Assembly (NCBI GenBank): GCA_002104985.1
Contig: MCGO01000015.1
Coordinates: 186,001-250,000, forward strand
DNA: 64,000 nucleotides
DNA from: Rhizoclosmatium globosum
Taxonomy: Eukaryota > Chytridiomycota > Chytridiomycetes > Chytridiales > Chytriomycetaceae
Reading direction: 5' to 3'
A program made the translations under genes and the position numbers. Positions 10,812 through 21,805 of this stretch are shown here, one piece after another (the first letter of the stretch is position 1; every line of letters starts with the position of its first letter). The notes under the pieces are model-generated. The model was not told the DNA's origin, did not search any database, and saw only the letters and a program-made list of their open reading frames with translations.

Positions 10812-13291
10812 ATGGACCAATTGGAGAGTAACGACGATGAACGATTTACAGCTCGACAGAAACTGTGAGTGACAGCCATCCCCGGCACTTACCGCTTCAC
10901 TCACGCACCAAACAGGTTGTCCGCGCTCAAGAGAACCCAATCGTTACTGGACCGAACGAGCCTCTCGAAAGACTATCAACTATGCGAACGATGTCGAAAT
11001 TGCGATTTGGAAACAGTCGCAAGAAGGCCGCTGCGATCGAACAACTTATCCTCTGGGCCTGACGCCCAACCGCAACAACTTATACGTATCTCATTAACTC
11101 AGTAATACGAACATGGCAGGATCGGCAAAAGACTCAACAGAGACCGCCTAGTCCTCCTGCATCCTCTTCATCCACGTCAATCCAGCACGGATTCTAGTTT
11201 GGACCATCCATCTCTTCCTCGCCTGATATTATACCCGCACGTTCTTCGGTCGAGTCAGTGAAACAGACCGTTGGAGAGGCTTCCTCGAAAACCATTCAAG
11301 TTCAGCAACCTACTAGCTCCGTTCACACATGTGGCTCAAATTCAATGCAGCAAGAGATGCTAAAGGAGAACCAACACTGTCATTGGATCGATTCATTGTG
11401 GAGCTTGAAAAGCGGAAACAACGGAAACAAATGCAAAGAATGCCAAAATATCAACCTAAAACCCCAATTATTTCGTCTGTTTTGAGAGCAGTAGCGTCTC
11501 CTCATCGACAGAGGAAGCTTTTGCATCGCAGCACCAGCAGGACAGCAAACTTCGTATTCAACAAATCATAATAATCCCACTATGCATCTGTCTAATATCT
11601 CGACTCTGATTCATGTGGAAACGGAAATTCAACTTCCAAATCAACATCGACCTCGAATCTTAACCAACCTGCCTCCACGACCCAACCAAAACGAACAGCA
11701 ACTGCGCATCGATCATTTCGTTCCCGATCAAATTCATCCCAAACCCGAAAGCATTACGCGAGATTACCGTTGCTGATCGTGCCCGCCTTGAAACCGAATA
11801 TGTTCAATACAAGCTGAAGGATCTTTTGACAAGACTGGATTACCTGAAACATTCAGTCGTAGTACTTCAGTGTGATCCAACAAAAAAATCCAAAGCTATT
11901 AGATTGAAGTTAATCGTACGTTTGATTTTGTGTGTGTGGGTTGTTGATGCTAACTCATCACGTTTTAGTGTGATGCGCTTGAAGGATGCGTCGACGCTCC
12001 ACACAAGGCTTCCATCACTCGGAGACAATTAGATATAATGATTGAAGAACTTCGCGCTTAACTTTGGAAGGAACGGAAGTCTTGCGCTCTCACGCAGTAA
12101 GGATTATGACGTAGTAACAACGCGATATTAACTAATGTGCAGCGACAACTCCCTGATTGGCCATACCAAAATTGATCTCGCAACTGCCAGGACTTATGTT
12201 ACATCTGGAAGGCGGCGTCTTGTCGGAAAGCCCGCAAATGAAGCTGAACTGAGGAAAATAATGGATATCTCTGTGGCTCATTTTGGAACTACCTTTGCAC
12301 AGCTGGAATACCTGGTTGATTTGTTCTCGCCACAGTTTGTCGACCCACTCCCCAAAAGATTGACCGCCGTTGTCAAAGCTTGACGCATTCTGCAGAAAAA
12401 AGCTTATCATATCAGCAGTTACAACGAAGCTCTTCGGATTCTCACCTGCAAGATGGGCAATCGTCATTCAGCCAATTTTCTTCAACTTCCTTTGACATAT
12501 ATCCATCGTTTCCTTCTAGTCTCAGTCCCGAATTCGTTACACCGTCTCCCAGTGTCATGTCGGATTTATCACCAACCAATGATGGTCTGTGTCACCTCTT
12601 TGATGAACCTGAACTCCCTGAATTTGCCTGTTTTGCGACTTCAAAGCGAAGAAGGATGGATGAATCAGATGTCAGTCACGCCGAATTATCTACAGTTGTG
12701 TCGGAAGACGCAGAGCTGGATGGGCTATGGGACTTTTTGACAAATGGAAATAACAAGACTGGCGCTGGAAACGCTTCGCTTGGTGACGAGTTTGTAAATT
12801 GGGAAAATGGTTTGTGTTTATTTTATATTTGTGCAATTTGTCGCGTTTTAACCATATATTTGTCAGCAGGAGATGACGGCGGTGCTGCATTTGACGCATT
12901 TGTGCAGTCCTTAACCTCAAATGAGCCCATCGTGACTTCAACAGCCCGATGCGGAATACAAGAAGAAGTCGATAAAATCAAAGAAGTCTACCATGTTCAG
13001 AGCGAAATCCTTGAACTTCAAAATATGGGAGACGAAAGTGAAACTGTCATTGTCACGCTTAATGGATTTGCGGAAATGTGCTTATTAGAGCGCGTCGTTT
13101 TTACCATTACAGATCGAGCTCGTTACGAGAAGCTTGCTTTGAAGTCAGTTCAAAATGTTGAGGAGGTGGAGCCGGGAATAGTTGGTGTAGCGGTCACATG
13201 GAAGGAATGCTCTGGAAAAGAATCTACCTGCTCCTTGGATTCTCGGTGGATGACGGATATATTGCATTCCCTTGTCGAATTACCTGTATAA
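10812..13291 (+). CDS. MED15-like protein, paralogue B (divergent)
   Basis: It starts 82 bp after paralogue A, same strand. The N-terminus MDQLESNDDERFTARQKL resembles the start of A and C. Exon 2 gives ALKRTQSLL and, after a one-base repair near 10970, YANDVEIAIWKQSQ, which fits a divergent KIX domain. The centre is Ser/Thr-rich rather than Gln-rich. The C-terminal part (12380-13291) contains SFDIYPSFPSSLSPEFVTP, a basic TSKRRRMDES stretch and, after an intron at about 12808-12868, the same C-terminal module as A and C: IQEEVDKIKEVYHVQ, LERVVFTITDRARYEKL, and SRWMTDILHSLVELPV. Intron 1 is 10865-10915. Multiple frame breaks lie between 11000 and 12130. It could be a specialised tail subunit. 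Certain as a MED15 relative at the C-terminus, less so in the middle. Confidence 0.65.
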
Positions 13292-13411
13292 ATTGCATTA
13301 TTGATTTGTAACCTGGAAAATATAATTACAGCCTGAGTTATTCGGTTCCTGTTTCAGAAGTACTAAAATCCAATAATTATGTCAGAGTTCGTCAAGTAAT
13401 CTTATTTCAAA

Positions 13412-15331
13412 ATGCTGATTGTGTTCCAGTGTTACTCGTCCTCAGCCTCAACTCCAATCGACTCTCTGACGCATCTACCGCTGTTTCTATCTATATACCC
13501 ACTTCTAGTTGTCTGTGATGCATCTTCGTTTGCAGTAGCACAGCGATGGACGGCACTGGTTAAATTGGAGGTGTCGAATGTTGGATCGTGTGCATCTGGC
13601 GCGTCTCTTCAACGGTTAGTGCATATAATTGTTTGGTTTTCACTCTAATTAACTTGGTTGTATTGCGCAGTGTCACAGAGTCGCTCGTTGCAGCCCTGAG
13701 CCACAAGTTGAACGATGGCAATGGAGTCCTTATTCTACCAACAGATCTATCCGAAGAAATCGACTGGGATTTCATTGAGCGAACCGTCTCAGTTGCAAAG
13801 GATACGACGGGGTCTTCAATTCGTGTGATTGAGGACAAGGAGGAGACATCAACCCTGTCAAAACAGAGAACAAGGGCTTTCTTTGTTTCCGGCCTGATTC
13901 GAGAGAACCTTTATTCTACTCTAGATGCATTACAACTATCGTCTAGAGTCTCGGACATGGATGAAGACGCGTGGACTCAGGCTGCGTCATTTGTGACTGG
14001 ACTCAAGACATTGAATGTGGATGAATTGCATGTTATTCATCATACACATGCGGTATCGGTTGAAGCTTTAAATCAAAGCTCTGTACCTACGGTTGCGAGC
14101 GCCTATGCACGTATTGGATTGCTTGGGAATCCGTCAGGTATGTAAATCCCTCGCTTTCATTTGGAAGACTCAGTATTCCCAAAATCACAGACGGATTCTA
14201 CGGGAAAACTATTTCTCTGCTCATCAAAAACTTTAAAGCGACTGTTACGTTGACACCTAATCCATCGCCCTCGGATCAAACTATTTCAATCCACCAAACA
14301 CCACTGTTGGATCCGTTCCAGTTTGCATCTATTGCTCAACTCTCTGCATCATGTGAAAAGAATGGATATTATGGTGTTCAGCGATTGATGCTCGCCGCAG
14401 CGAAAGTGTTTGGAGTCTACTGCCGGGACTTGGGAATTCACTCTGTGGAAGGCGGAGTTCTAAGAGGATTTAGTGTTGACTATGAAACCAACATTCCAAG
14501 GCATCTGTCGTATCTTACTCCTACAAGATTCTAACATGATTCTTACGCCAGACAAGTCGGCCTCGCTGGTTCCTCAGCTCTTATCACGGCCTTCCTCCGT
14601 GCATTAATTCTCTATTATGGTCTCGATAACCATCCCGCATTCCCACCCCACATCCGCGCGAACCTCGCCCTCCAAGCCGAAAAGGACGAACTCGAGTACG
14701 TAACCGTACCCTCGCTCCCAAAACAGTCACATTCCATAATCATTTCTCAAACACTACAATCGCAGCATCGCATCCGGCCTCCAAGACCGCGTAATCCAAG
14801 CCTACGGCGGCCTCGTCTACATGGACTTCAACAAACCCCACATGGAATCCCACAACCACGGCATATACACCCGCCTGCCCCTCTCCCACGCCCCACCAAA
14901 CCTCTGGATCGCGTATGTCGGCGTTCCCTCAGACAGCGGGAAGATCCATAACACGATTCGGCAGCGGTTTGTGCAAGGAGATCCTGTTGTCCATGCTGCG
15001 ATGGAAAAGTTTGCGGGGATTGCAAAGAGTGGAAGGGAGGCGTTGGAGAGGGGGGAGTGGAGACGGGTTGCGGAGTTGATGGATGAGAATTTTGATACGA
15101 GGCGGGGGTTGTATGGGGATGAGGTTGTGGGGAGTTGAATATTCTGGTGATTGAAGCGGCTAGAAGACTTGGGTATGCGGCCAAGTTTTCTGGTAGTGGT
15201 GGGTGTGTTGTTGGTTGTGGCGCGGGGAACCTGGGAAAGAGAGCATTGAAGGACGGAGAGAGTTGAAGAGACGGATGAGAGAATTCAGGTATGTGTTTGA
15301 GGAAGTTGTCGTGGGTGATGAGGTGATTTGA
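13412..15331 (+). CDS. Glucuronokinase-like GHMP kinase with an N-terminal extension
   Basis: Predicted to phosphorylate D-glucuronate to glucuronate 1-phosphate. The C-terminal part matches plant glucuronokinases: AYARIGLLGNPSDGFYGKTI, NIPRQVGLAGSSALI (ATP loop), SGLQDRVIQAYGGLVYMDF, PSDSGKIHNTIRQR, FDTRRGLYGDE, and KFSGSGG (third GHMP motif). The last motif lies beyond a one-base deletion near 15133 (ggggag), so the true stop is near 15331. The first about 240 residues before AYARIG have no counterpart in plant enzymes that I know. Introns: 13615-13670, 14138-14190, 14501-14551 (GC-AG) and about 14697-14765. ATG 13412 gives a hydrophobic N-terminus; an earlier start at 13380 is possible. 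Kinase identity is firm, the 5' end is not. Confidence 0.8.
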
Positions 15332-15699
15332 GTTAAGTGAGCAGTTAATGAAAGAAGAGTATACAATCAGACAATTTATTCTAAAAAGAAACAGAAACAA
15401 TAAGAAACAATAAAATTACAGAATGTTTCACATCATGAGTTTTTGCTGATACTTTTGTAGAAACCAGAGGAGAAGGGGGTACTCCCGGCGATCAAAGCAA
15501 ATAGATGGAAACCAAGAAAAAGAGTGAGTAGTAGTTAAAGTGAGTAGCAGGTGTAAATAGAGTCTTGCATGGAGTTTTCGTTTTTCGTTTTGGAAAAGAC
15601 AGAGCCAAATCAGAGGACACAGTCGCCTTTTTGAAGAAATCACTGTAGTAGAAATCACATGGAGTGGAGTTTTTGAGAGGAAATTCAATGCCCTGATGA
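15332..15699. other. Convergent intergenic stretch, no gene seen
   Basis: It lies between the stop codons of the glucuronokinase and kinase genes. Short open frames here have no recognisable motif. The A-rich segment near 15380-15415 (aaaaagaaac...aataaaatt) could serve as polyadenylation sequence for the glucuronokinase gene. Confidence 0.5.
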
Positions 15700-16923
15700 T
15701 CAGACAACATCAGAAAAGAATGGGTGGGCGAGGACTTGGTCAATGGTGACACGAGTAGATGGGTCAACTCGTGTCATGGCAAACAAGAGGTTCCACGCAG
15801 AATCATCCAGCTCAGAAATGGTGTCGAGCGGGTAGTATCCCTGTTGGTGTGACACGAGGCAATCGTATCCAACCTTTCCAGACTTGACCTTCTTGACGGC
15901 AGAGGGAAGTTCTCCATGGTCATTGAGGAGAACGTAGAGAACCATGCCGAGAGCAAAGACATCAGCGGCGCGGCCATCAAGGTCAGTGGTAGAGTATGGG
16001 GAGTCTTGGAGAAACTCTGGTGGGGACACTTCCTGAGTTCCATATGACTTGATTCCGTAGGAAGAGTGCTTGGTGTGACCAAAGTCAGCCAGTCGGACTT
16101 GAGGTCCGTGAGAGCCTCCAGACGCCACGAGAACATTCTCAATCTTGACGTCGCCATGGTAGAATCCAAGGGAGTGCATTTCTTGGAGAGCGAGTGCAGT
16201 TTGTTTGATGATTTGCTTCACAGGGTGGAGTGGGAGCATAGTGTGAGACTCTGTGGAATACATGTGAGCACGGTGAGCGTATGACCAGGCCCAGAGATCG
16301 GAAGATCCAGCAGAGAATGGGAGAGTGACAGTGAACGAAGCATTTTCGTAGGTTGCTTTGAAGGTGAGTGGCGCGAGCGAGTCTTCTGATGACGTGGAGG
16401 GGGCACATGCGAGCCAGTCGTTTCCGTGCAACTCAGTGACCAGATAGAAGTGGTTCTCATCCTGCCAGTCTTCAACATAGTGCAGAATGTGGCTGTTTCT
16501 AGTAGCTGAAGCCGAGTTGATGTACTTGAGGACTTCAATCTCAGGAGGAATAGCATCGTTGAAGGAGACTTTGTTCTTGTAGATGATCTTGATTGCGACT
16601 GGTGCAGCGTTCAAAGTTGCAGCAAGAACGACGCCGTTTGATCCGAATCCGATGATGCGCTTGACTGCGAAGCTGCGGACGAGTTTGTGTGGCGACAGTT
16701 TGAACGCAGTCGCCACGGCCACGCGCGCCTTCTCTTCCGACGACAGTGTTGAATAGAGACCCGCACTCTTCGTCTTTGGCGAGGCGAGGGCGGCGAGGCC
16801 CGGTGGAACTGCGATCCGGGCCGTGGCTGATGATGTCGTTGACGTTGCCGTTGATGTTGTGCTCGATGCAGACGAGGTCTTGCTCAGTCCAAAGAGTGTG
16901 GTGAGCGACGTTGTAACGGCCAT
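15700..16923 (-). CDS. Protein kinase, single-exon, non-RD type (upstream-tandem copy 1)
   Basis: An intact 407-aa kinase without introns. A Ser/Thr/Ala-rich N-terminus (about 60 aa) precedes the kinase domain at about residues 85-405. Key motifs: glycine loop GFGSNGVVLAA, VAIKIIYK with the ATP-contacting Lys, catalytic loop YHGDVKIEN (the usual HRD Arg is Gly), LADFGH and EVSPPEF in place of APE. The last residues AHPFFSDVV form the usual end of the C-lobe. The missing Arg makes it a non-RD kinase, which usually needs no activation-loop phosphorylation. Family assignment beyond serine/threonine kinase is not clear to me. A paralogue lies 0.6 kb upstream on the same strand. A heat-shock element lies about 200 bp upstream of the start. 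Confidence 0.85.
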   Translation of the reverse strand: MAVTTSLTTLFGLSKTSSASSTTSTATSTTSSATARIAVPPGLAALASPKTKSAGLYSTLSSEEKARVAVATAFKLSPHKLVRSFAVKRIIGFGSNGVVLAATLNAAPVAIKIIYKNKVSFNDAIPPEIEVLKYINSASATRNSHILHYVEDWQDENHFYLVTELHGNDWLACAPSTSSEDSLAPLTFKATYENASFTVTLPFSAGSSDLWAWSYAHRAHMYSTESHTMLPLHPVKQIIKQTALALQEMHSLGFYHGDVKIENVLVASGGSHGPQVRLADFGHTKHSSYGIKSYGTQEVSPPEFLQDSPYSTTDLDGRAADVFALGMVLYVLLNDHGELPSAVKKVKSGKVGYDCLVSHQQGYYPLDTISELDDSAWNLLFAMTRVDPSTRVTIDQVLAHPFFSDVV

Positions 16924-17561
16924 TGTGGTTTAACGGTTTGTTTTTGTTGAAGCGGAAGGCGGAAAAGGGTGGCTGCTTTTGTGCTTTGTTTTCTATGACG
17001 TGGCCGAGTCGTCCGATTTGCAAAATCAAAAAAAACGTGGAAATGTGGTCAAGTTTTCGAAACAACATTTCAAACCCCAAACTGTTAACAACTGCGCATC
17101 ACCTTGATCCTGCTGGAACTTTCTAGAACGTCATGGAACCCGTTGGAACCTGTCAACCTGCATATCCCAGGATTGTCTCATGCAAGGATCGACATTCAGC
17201 CGCCAGGCAAAAGGTAGTCCGACAAATCAAATGATGCAATTCACACAACGTGTTCGCACAACGAGAATCCCTGAAAAAACGTGGTCTTTGAAGAAGCTAG
17301 ATTTCCAGTTTTCCTGGCTCCATCTCATTATCCATAAATCTAATGTTATTGGATTGTATTGGGTTTGAAATATTCTTGACACCTCAGTTGCCCCATTTTG
17401 CAGAAGGTACAAGTGTTCTCTTGAATCTTGTTGGAGGCTCTCTTGGGAAGATTTTGATGGAGGCTTGGTGCAGACAAATTCTTTATGAGTTATATGTAAG
17501 TTTTGTCAACCAATCTTGTACAAAATGATTATTTATTGAGCTTAAGAGTATAAAACGAATT
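16924..17561. other. Upstream region of kinase copy 1, no gene seen
   Basis: This 640-bp gap separates the two tandem kinase genes. Apart from the heat-shock element listed separately I see no coding signal on either strand. It should contain the promoter of copy 1 and the 3' UTR of copy 2. Confidence 0.5.
17116..17148. promoter_or_regulatory. Heat-shock element array
   Basis: Sequence GAACTTTCTAGAA (17116-17128) is a perfect nGAAnnTTCnnGAAn element, with units at 17116 (GAA), 17121 (TTC) and 17126 (GAA). Two further GAA units follow at 17136 and 17146, in exact 10-bp phase, giving a gapped five-unit array. HSF trimers bind such arrays. It lies 193 bp upstream of kinase copy 1, which it could make heat-inducible. 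Confidence 0.6.
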
Positions 17562-18814
17562 TCAATTCAACCATGGATGCTGTAACACTTGATCCAGCCC
17601 AATCCTCCTTCGTGGGTCAACCCAACACATTTGATTGATTAATCCCATGCTTCGTCATCAATCACATCACCAACTTCATCGAATAAATACCGACCATCAT
17701 CTGCACCCACCAAGTACTTGTATCCAATTGTTCCCTTCTGCAGAGCGTCTCCAACAGTTGGAAGTGATCCAATCTCACTCAACAAAGAATACAGCACAAT
17801 TCCGAGAGCAAACACATCAGCAGTCTGTCCATCAAGCTCATCCGCTTCAAATGGACTATCGCCAAGAATTCGGGAGGAGAGACTTCTCTCGTGCCATATC
17901 TGGAAATACCAGCCTCAACACGGTCACAGTGTCCATAATCCGCGAGAAGAACTTGAGGATGTGTGCAGTCCCCAACTGCGCATCGTATTGAACAAGAACG
18001 TTTTCGAGCTTGATATCTCCATGGTAGTAACCTGCCTGATGTATTCCCCACAGTGCTGAAGCTACAGATCGGATAATATGTTTGATGGGTTGTAAGGGGA
18101 GTAACGTCGTTCCTTCTGTAAGATGCTGGTACCTTCTCATCGAGTTCTGCCATGCCCACAGTCGCAGGAACCGGTTGAAAAGGCAAAGTGGTGTGTTGTT
18201 GTGATTCCATCTACACAGATTGGAATAAGATTGGAGCCAGCTTTGATTCCGGAACTGAGGCCATCCAGTTTGTACCAAAGAACTGAGTGACCAAGTAAAA
18301 GTGATGTTCATCTTGCCAGGCAGTCACAAAGTTGAGGGTAGTTGACGAAGTGAGTGGATGGGAGTTTAGTGCTTTGAGGACTCCGATTTCAGACGGAAAC
18401 GGCTCGTTGGTGGATACTTGCGTTTTATAGATAATCTTGATGGCAACTGATTGGCCAGTTGATAAGTCCTTGGCTCCAAGAACGACGCCATTGGTTCCGT
18501 GTCCAATAACACCGCAAACGTTGAAGTGTGTGAGGAATAGTTCATGATTTAAGGCAAAGGCGTATATAACTGCCACTCGAGCCTTTTGCTCTGATGTCAG
18601 ATTCGATACAAGGGGCTTTCGACTTCTTTGACTTGAAGTGAGGCAGCAGATCCGGCGAGACGATCATACGGACTTTCGAGGACTTTGTTGAAACAGGCTC
18701 TGGAGTAGATGATGGAGTGAACATCTGAGGAAGATTGTATCGTGGGCATTTGGTGGTTGCGGGGTTGTCTGCTTTTGTATCTTCTTCTTTGTTTGGGCAC
18801 GGGTCACACGTCAT
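17562..18814 (-). CDS. Protein kinase, paralogue copy 2
   Basis: A tandem relative of the kinase at 15700-16923. Shared segments, in order: SEQKARVAVIYAF (compare SEEKARVAVATAF), IGHGTNGVVLGA, VAIKIIYKTQVS, WQDEHHFYLVTQF, YHGDIKLENVLV, LADYGH, YGTREVSPPEF, DGQTADVFALGIVLY, and QVLQHPWLN at the end. DFG is changed to DYG, and the HRD Arg is Gly as in copy 1. The region from LADYGH onward is read in other frames because of single-base breaks near 17641, 17860-17960, 18150-18240 and 18595. With these repaired the protein is collinear with copy 1 to the last residues, so truncation is only apparent. The N-terminus (TCDPCPNKEEDTK) is unrelated to copy 1. It may be active or a degenerating duplicate. 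Confidence 0.7.
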
Positions 18815-18963
18815 CCAATCGCATCATTCTCACCACAACGAACGCAATTGGACCGGGAAATCCGTGCCACATTGAACTAGAATACGAATGTATTACGTCA
18901 TTAAAAACAAGTCATAACTCATACATCTTTCCATATTTTATTTGTTCATTTTTTGGAATAAAG

Positions 18964-21734
18964 ATGGTAGCGCTTCCCAATGAAGTGTGGGCACTGATCC
19001 TTCTTCGGCTGTCGGACTACTCTGAAACAATGTTGGACAGTCGAACGTGTCGGTGACGCAACTGAGTCGCGGTCAGTTGTGATTGGTGTTGATTCGATGG
19101 CGCTGACTCACACTCACTTACCAAAAGGAGTGTTCTCAACGACGTGGCTCAGTGCCTCATGGGTCGCTGCTCTGATTAAACGGCACTGCGACTTGACAGG
19201 AAAAGGAATGTCCGAGGTGTCCTTCTTTGAGGCTGCTTCAACTTCCTTTGCTGAACCGCACTTGGTCCTTAGAGGTTTGCTTGATTGAAATTAAACCATA
19301 ATTATCAACTCGGATTTAGTTCTCAATAGAATCGCTCCTTCCTCATCACAAGAGACCTACCACTTAGGGCGATAGCTGAAGATCGTGTCAGCATCGTCAA
19401 AGCCCTAACTGAATGGCTCAAAGTGGACTATAGGCCTAATATCTTGGACAAACCTGTCATTTGCGATGCCATGCTCTCGGGAAGCCTGGATATTGTACGA
19501 CTTATCTTTCAAAACACTTCATCAATCCTCCTCCTTGGCTCGCTCTTCCTGCTCTCTCATCATTATCACCAGTAAACGAAGAATCCGTGTCAATTATACC
19601 AATTCAGAAACCCGCCCTTCACGCTGTCCTCCTGAAACTTGCAGCTTGTCGTGAAGACCCTCAATTCATAAACCTTATCCTCACATACTGCAAAGATACT
19701 CCGACCCTTTATTTTCAGCTCATTGATGAAGCTCCAAATGCTCTCATGTACAGTTGCGAAAAGGGCCACTTGAAAGTATCAAGCATCCTCTTTAGCCTCT
19801 GTAAATCCGTCCGCCCTGATACATTCCGTCGCTGTGTATTATCTCAAAAAGTCGAATTGGTTCGAATGATGGTAGATTGGTGTGCTGAACCCCAACAAAC
19901 AATGACATAGAATCTGATCCGTTTGACCCTGATTTCCCGCTGCCTGAAGACGAGAACCGATTTCCTTGTAATATTTCGCGCGAAATTTGGAGACGATGTG
20001 TGGAATTGGCGTCGAGAGATGGAAATACTGATATTTTGGAGTTATTACTTCTGACGTGTCGCTCAATCCTTGATTCCGCCTTCGTGCATTCATCTTGCAG
20101 TATTGAATCAACATGTATCTACAATTCAGTGGCTTATTTCCCGAAACGTACCCATTAGCCGCGTTGCATTTGCTACAACCATTTCCCAAAATGATGCAAC
20201 AATTCTTCAGCTTTTACTCGCCACAGATTCTGAGCCCCCCGCGGGGGCAGTGTCGTTTGCTATAGATTCTAAAAGTTTTGATTGTCTGAAACTCTTGTTG
20301 GAATGTTCATTTTGTCCTGTTGCGGCGACCGACGTTCTATTTGCCACAAAATTCAGTGTTGCCAACGAATCATCAGTGTTTGAGTCAGTTGCTATAAGTG
20401 GTGAATCCGCAAGAATGGAACCGCTGGACTGGGTTCTTGCAGCCTGTCCCGCGTCTGTAGCAACAGAAGCTCTCAATATGGCCATTCACGATGGAGATCC
20501 TTTAGTGTTTACAAAACTTCTTGAGGCCTCAGCTCGAGTAGAGCCATCTGAATCTACCTTTACGAGTGCAGTGTTCCTCAACAACCGTCATGCTCTCGAA
20601 TCTCTGATTCAACACGAACTCCAGCAAGAAACTGACAACAGTTTAGAATCTCCTGTTACCTCTGACTCACAATACTTGACTTCTGTCAACCCTGATATTC
20701 GCAACAAATTCTTCCAAACAACTCTCACCTGCTGCATTGATACATCAAATCTCCCCTTCCTCCGTATCCTCACTTCCAAAACCAAAGTAATTCCAACAGC
20801 AAGCGACATATTCCTCGCAGCCCGAAATAATCCCTCAGGAGCCATCGCCCGACACCTTCTTACACTATACCCAGGCGCCGCTGCTGCCCCCCTCGAACTC
20901 GCCATCCGACAAAAGAACATTTCCGTGCTAACAACACTAATCGTCAACTGCGGGGTCATTCCAAGTCTTTCAACTCTTGCAAGCGCAGTAGAAACCGGCG
21001 ACTGCAACATGGTCTCAATCCTCATCAAAGGCTTCACCCTTGCTATGCAAGTAACCGAACCTAAAGTCCTCGAAGACCGCGGTGTAGTTCTTGGAACCGC
21101 GGTATGTGGCGGGAAGGAAGACGTGATTCGGGTTTTGGTGTTGAGTGGGGCGTTTCGAGTTACTTCTGCACATATTTATTTAGCTGCGAGACGCGGTCTC
21201 GTTTCGAGTGTTCGACTTATGGTGGAGGTACAAAAGATTATGGGTGGGGTTGGAGGAGGGGAGCAAGGGGCTTTGGATTTGGCGGTGAAGGAGGGAAGTA
21301 TACTTGCTGTGACGGTGTTAGCGACGGTTGGTGTTCCAGTTGGACCGTATGCGTTAGCTGCTGCTATTGATTCGGGACGTGTCGAGTTGTTGATTGCTTT
21401 GGCTAGTGGGAATAATCCACAGCATGGTGAAGAGGTGTTTGAAGATACAAGGTCGATTGTTCCAGCAGTTGTTGTTGCGCTGGCCATTCAACAAGGTCCA
21501 TTGTTGATGCTACGGACACTGTTGCGTGCTTTCAGCGTCAGGGTGAATTCTGTTTTGCTATTGATGGGGGTGCGGAAGGGAGACGTCGCGTTTCTGCAAG
21601 TCTTATTACAGCATTTTGAAGGAACCATTGGGAAAGATATTCTTGATGCAGCCTTTGTAGTTGGGTTTGAGGTTGCTGAGTGCTTGGTTGAGTTTGTCCT
21701 TGAACAGCGGAATGCGAATGAATTGCAAGATTGA
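18964..21734 (+). CDS. F-box-like / ankyrin-repeat protein
   Basis: The N-terminus LPNEVWALILLRLSDYSE has the look of an F-box helix, followed by VTQLSRGVFSTTWLSASW, a pattern found ahead of ankyrin arrays in chytrid proteins. The remaining about 700 residues are degenerate ankyrin-type helix pairs, recognisable in GSLDIVRLIFQ, KGHLKVSSILFSL, RHALESLIQHE, ISVLTTLIVNCG and GRVELLIALASG. The last exon is a clean 555-codon frame (20070-21734). Introns lie at 19072-19127 and about 19276-19330. Frame breaks are seen near 19040, 19520, 19905 and 20065. It could be a substrate adaptor for SCF ubiquitin ligases, but the F-box is weak. Confidence 0.6.
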
Positions 21735-21805
21735 AGACATTAAGTGTGAAATATTAATACAGCGGAACCAGCCATGCTAATAAAAAAGCAATCAAACTTT
21801 ACCCC

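Noticed and set aside
15700..18814. Kinase copy 2 as a truncated pseudogene
   Set aside because: The missing C-terminus (QVLQHPWLN) is present just past an apparent stop and returns with one added T, so truncation is not supported.
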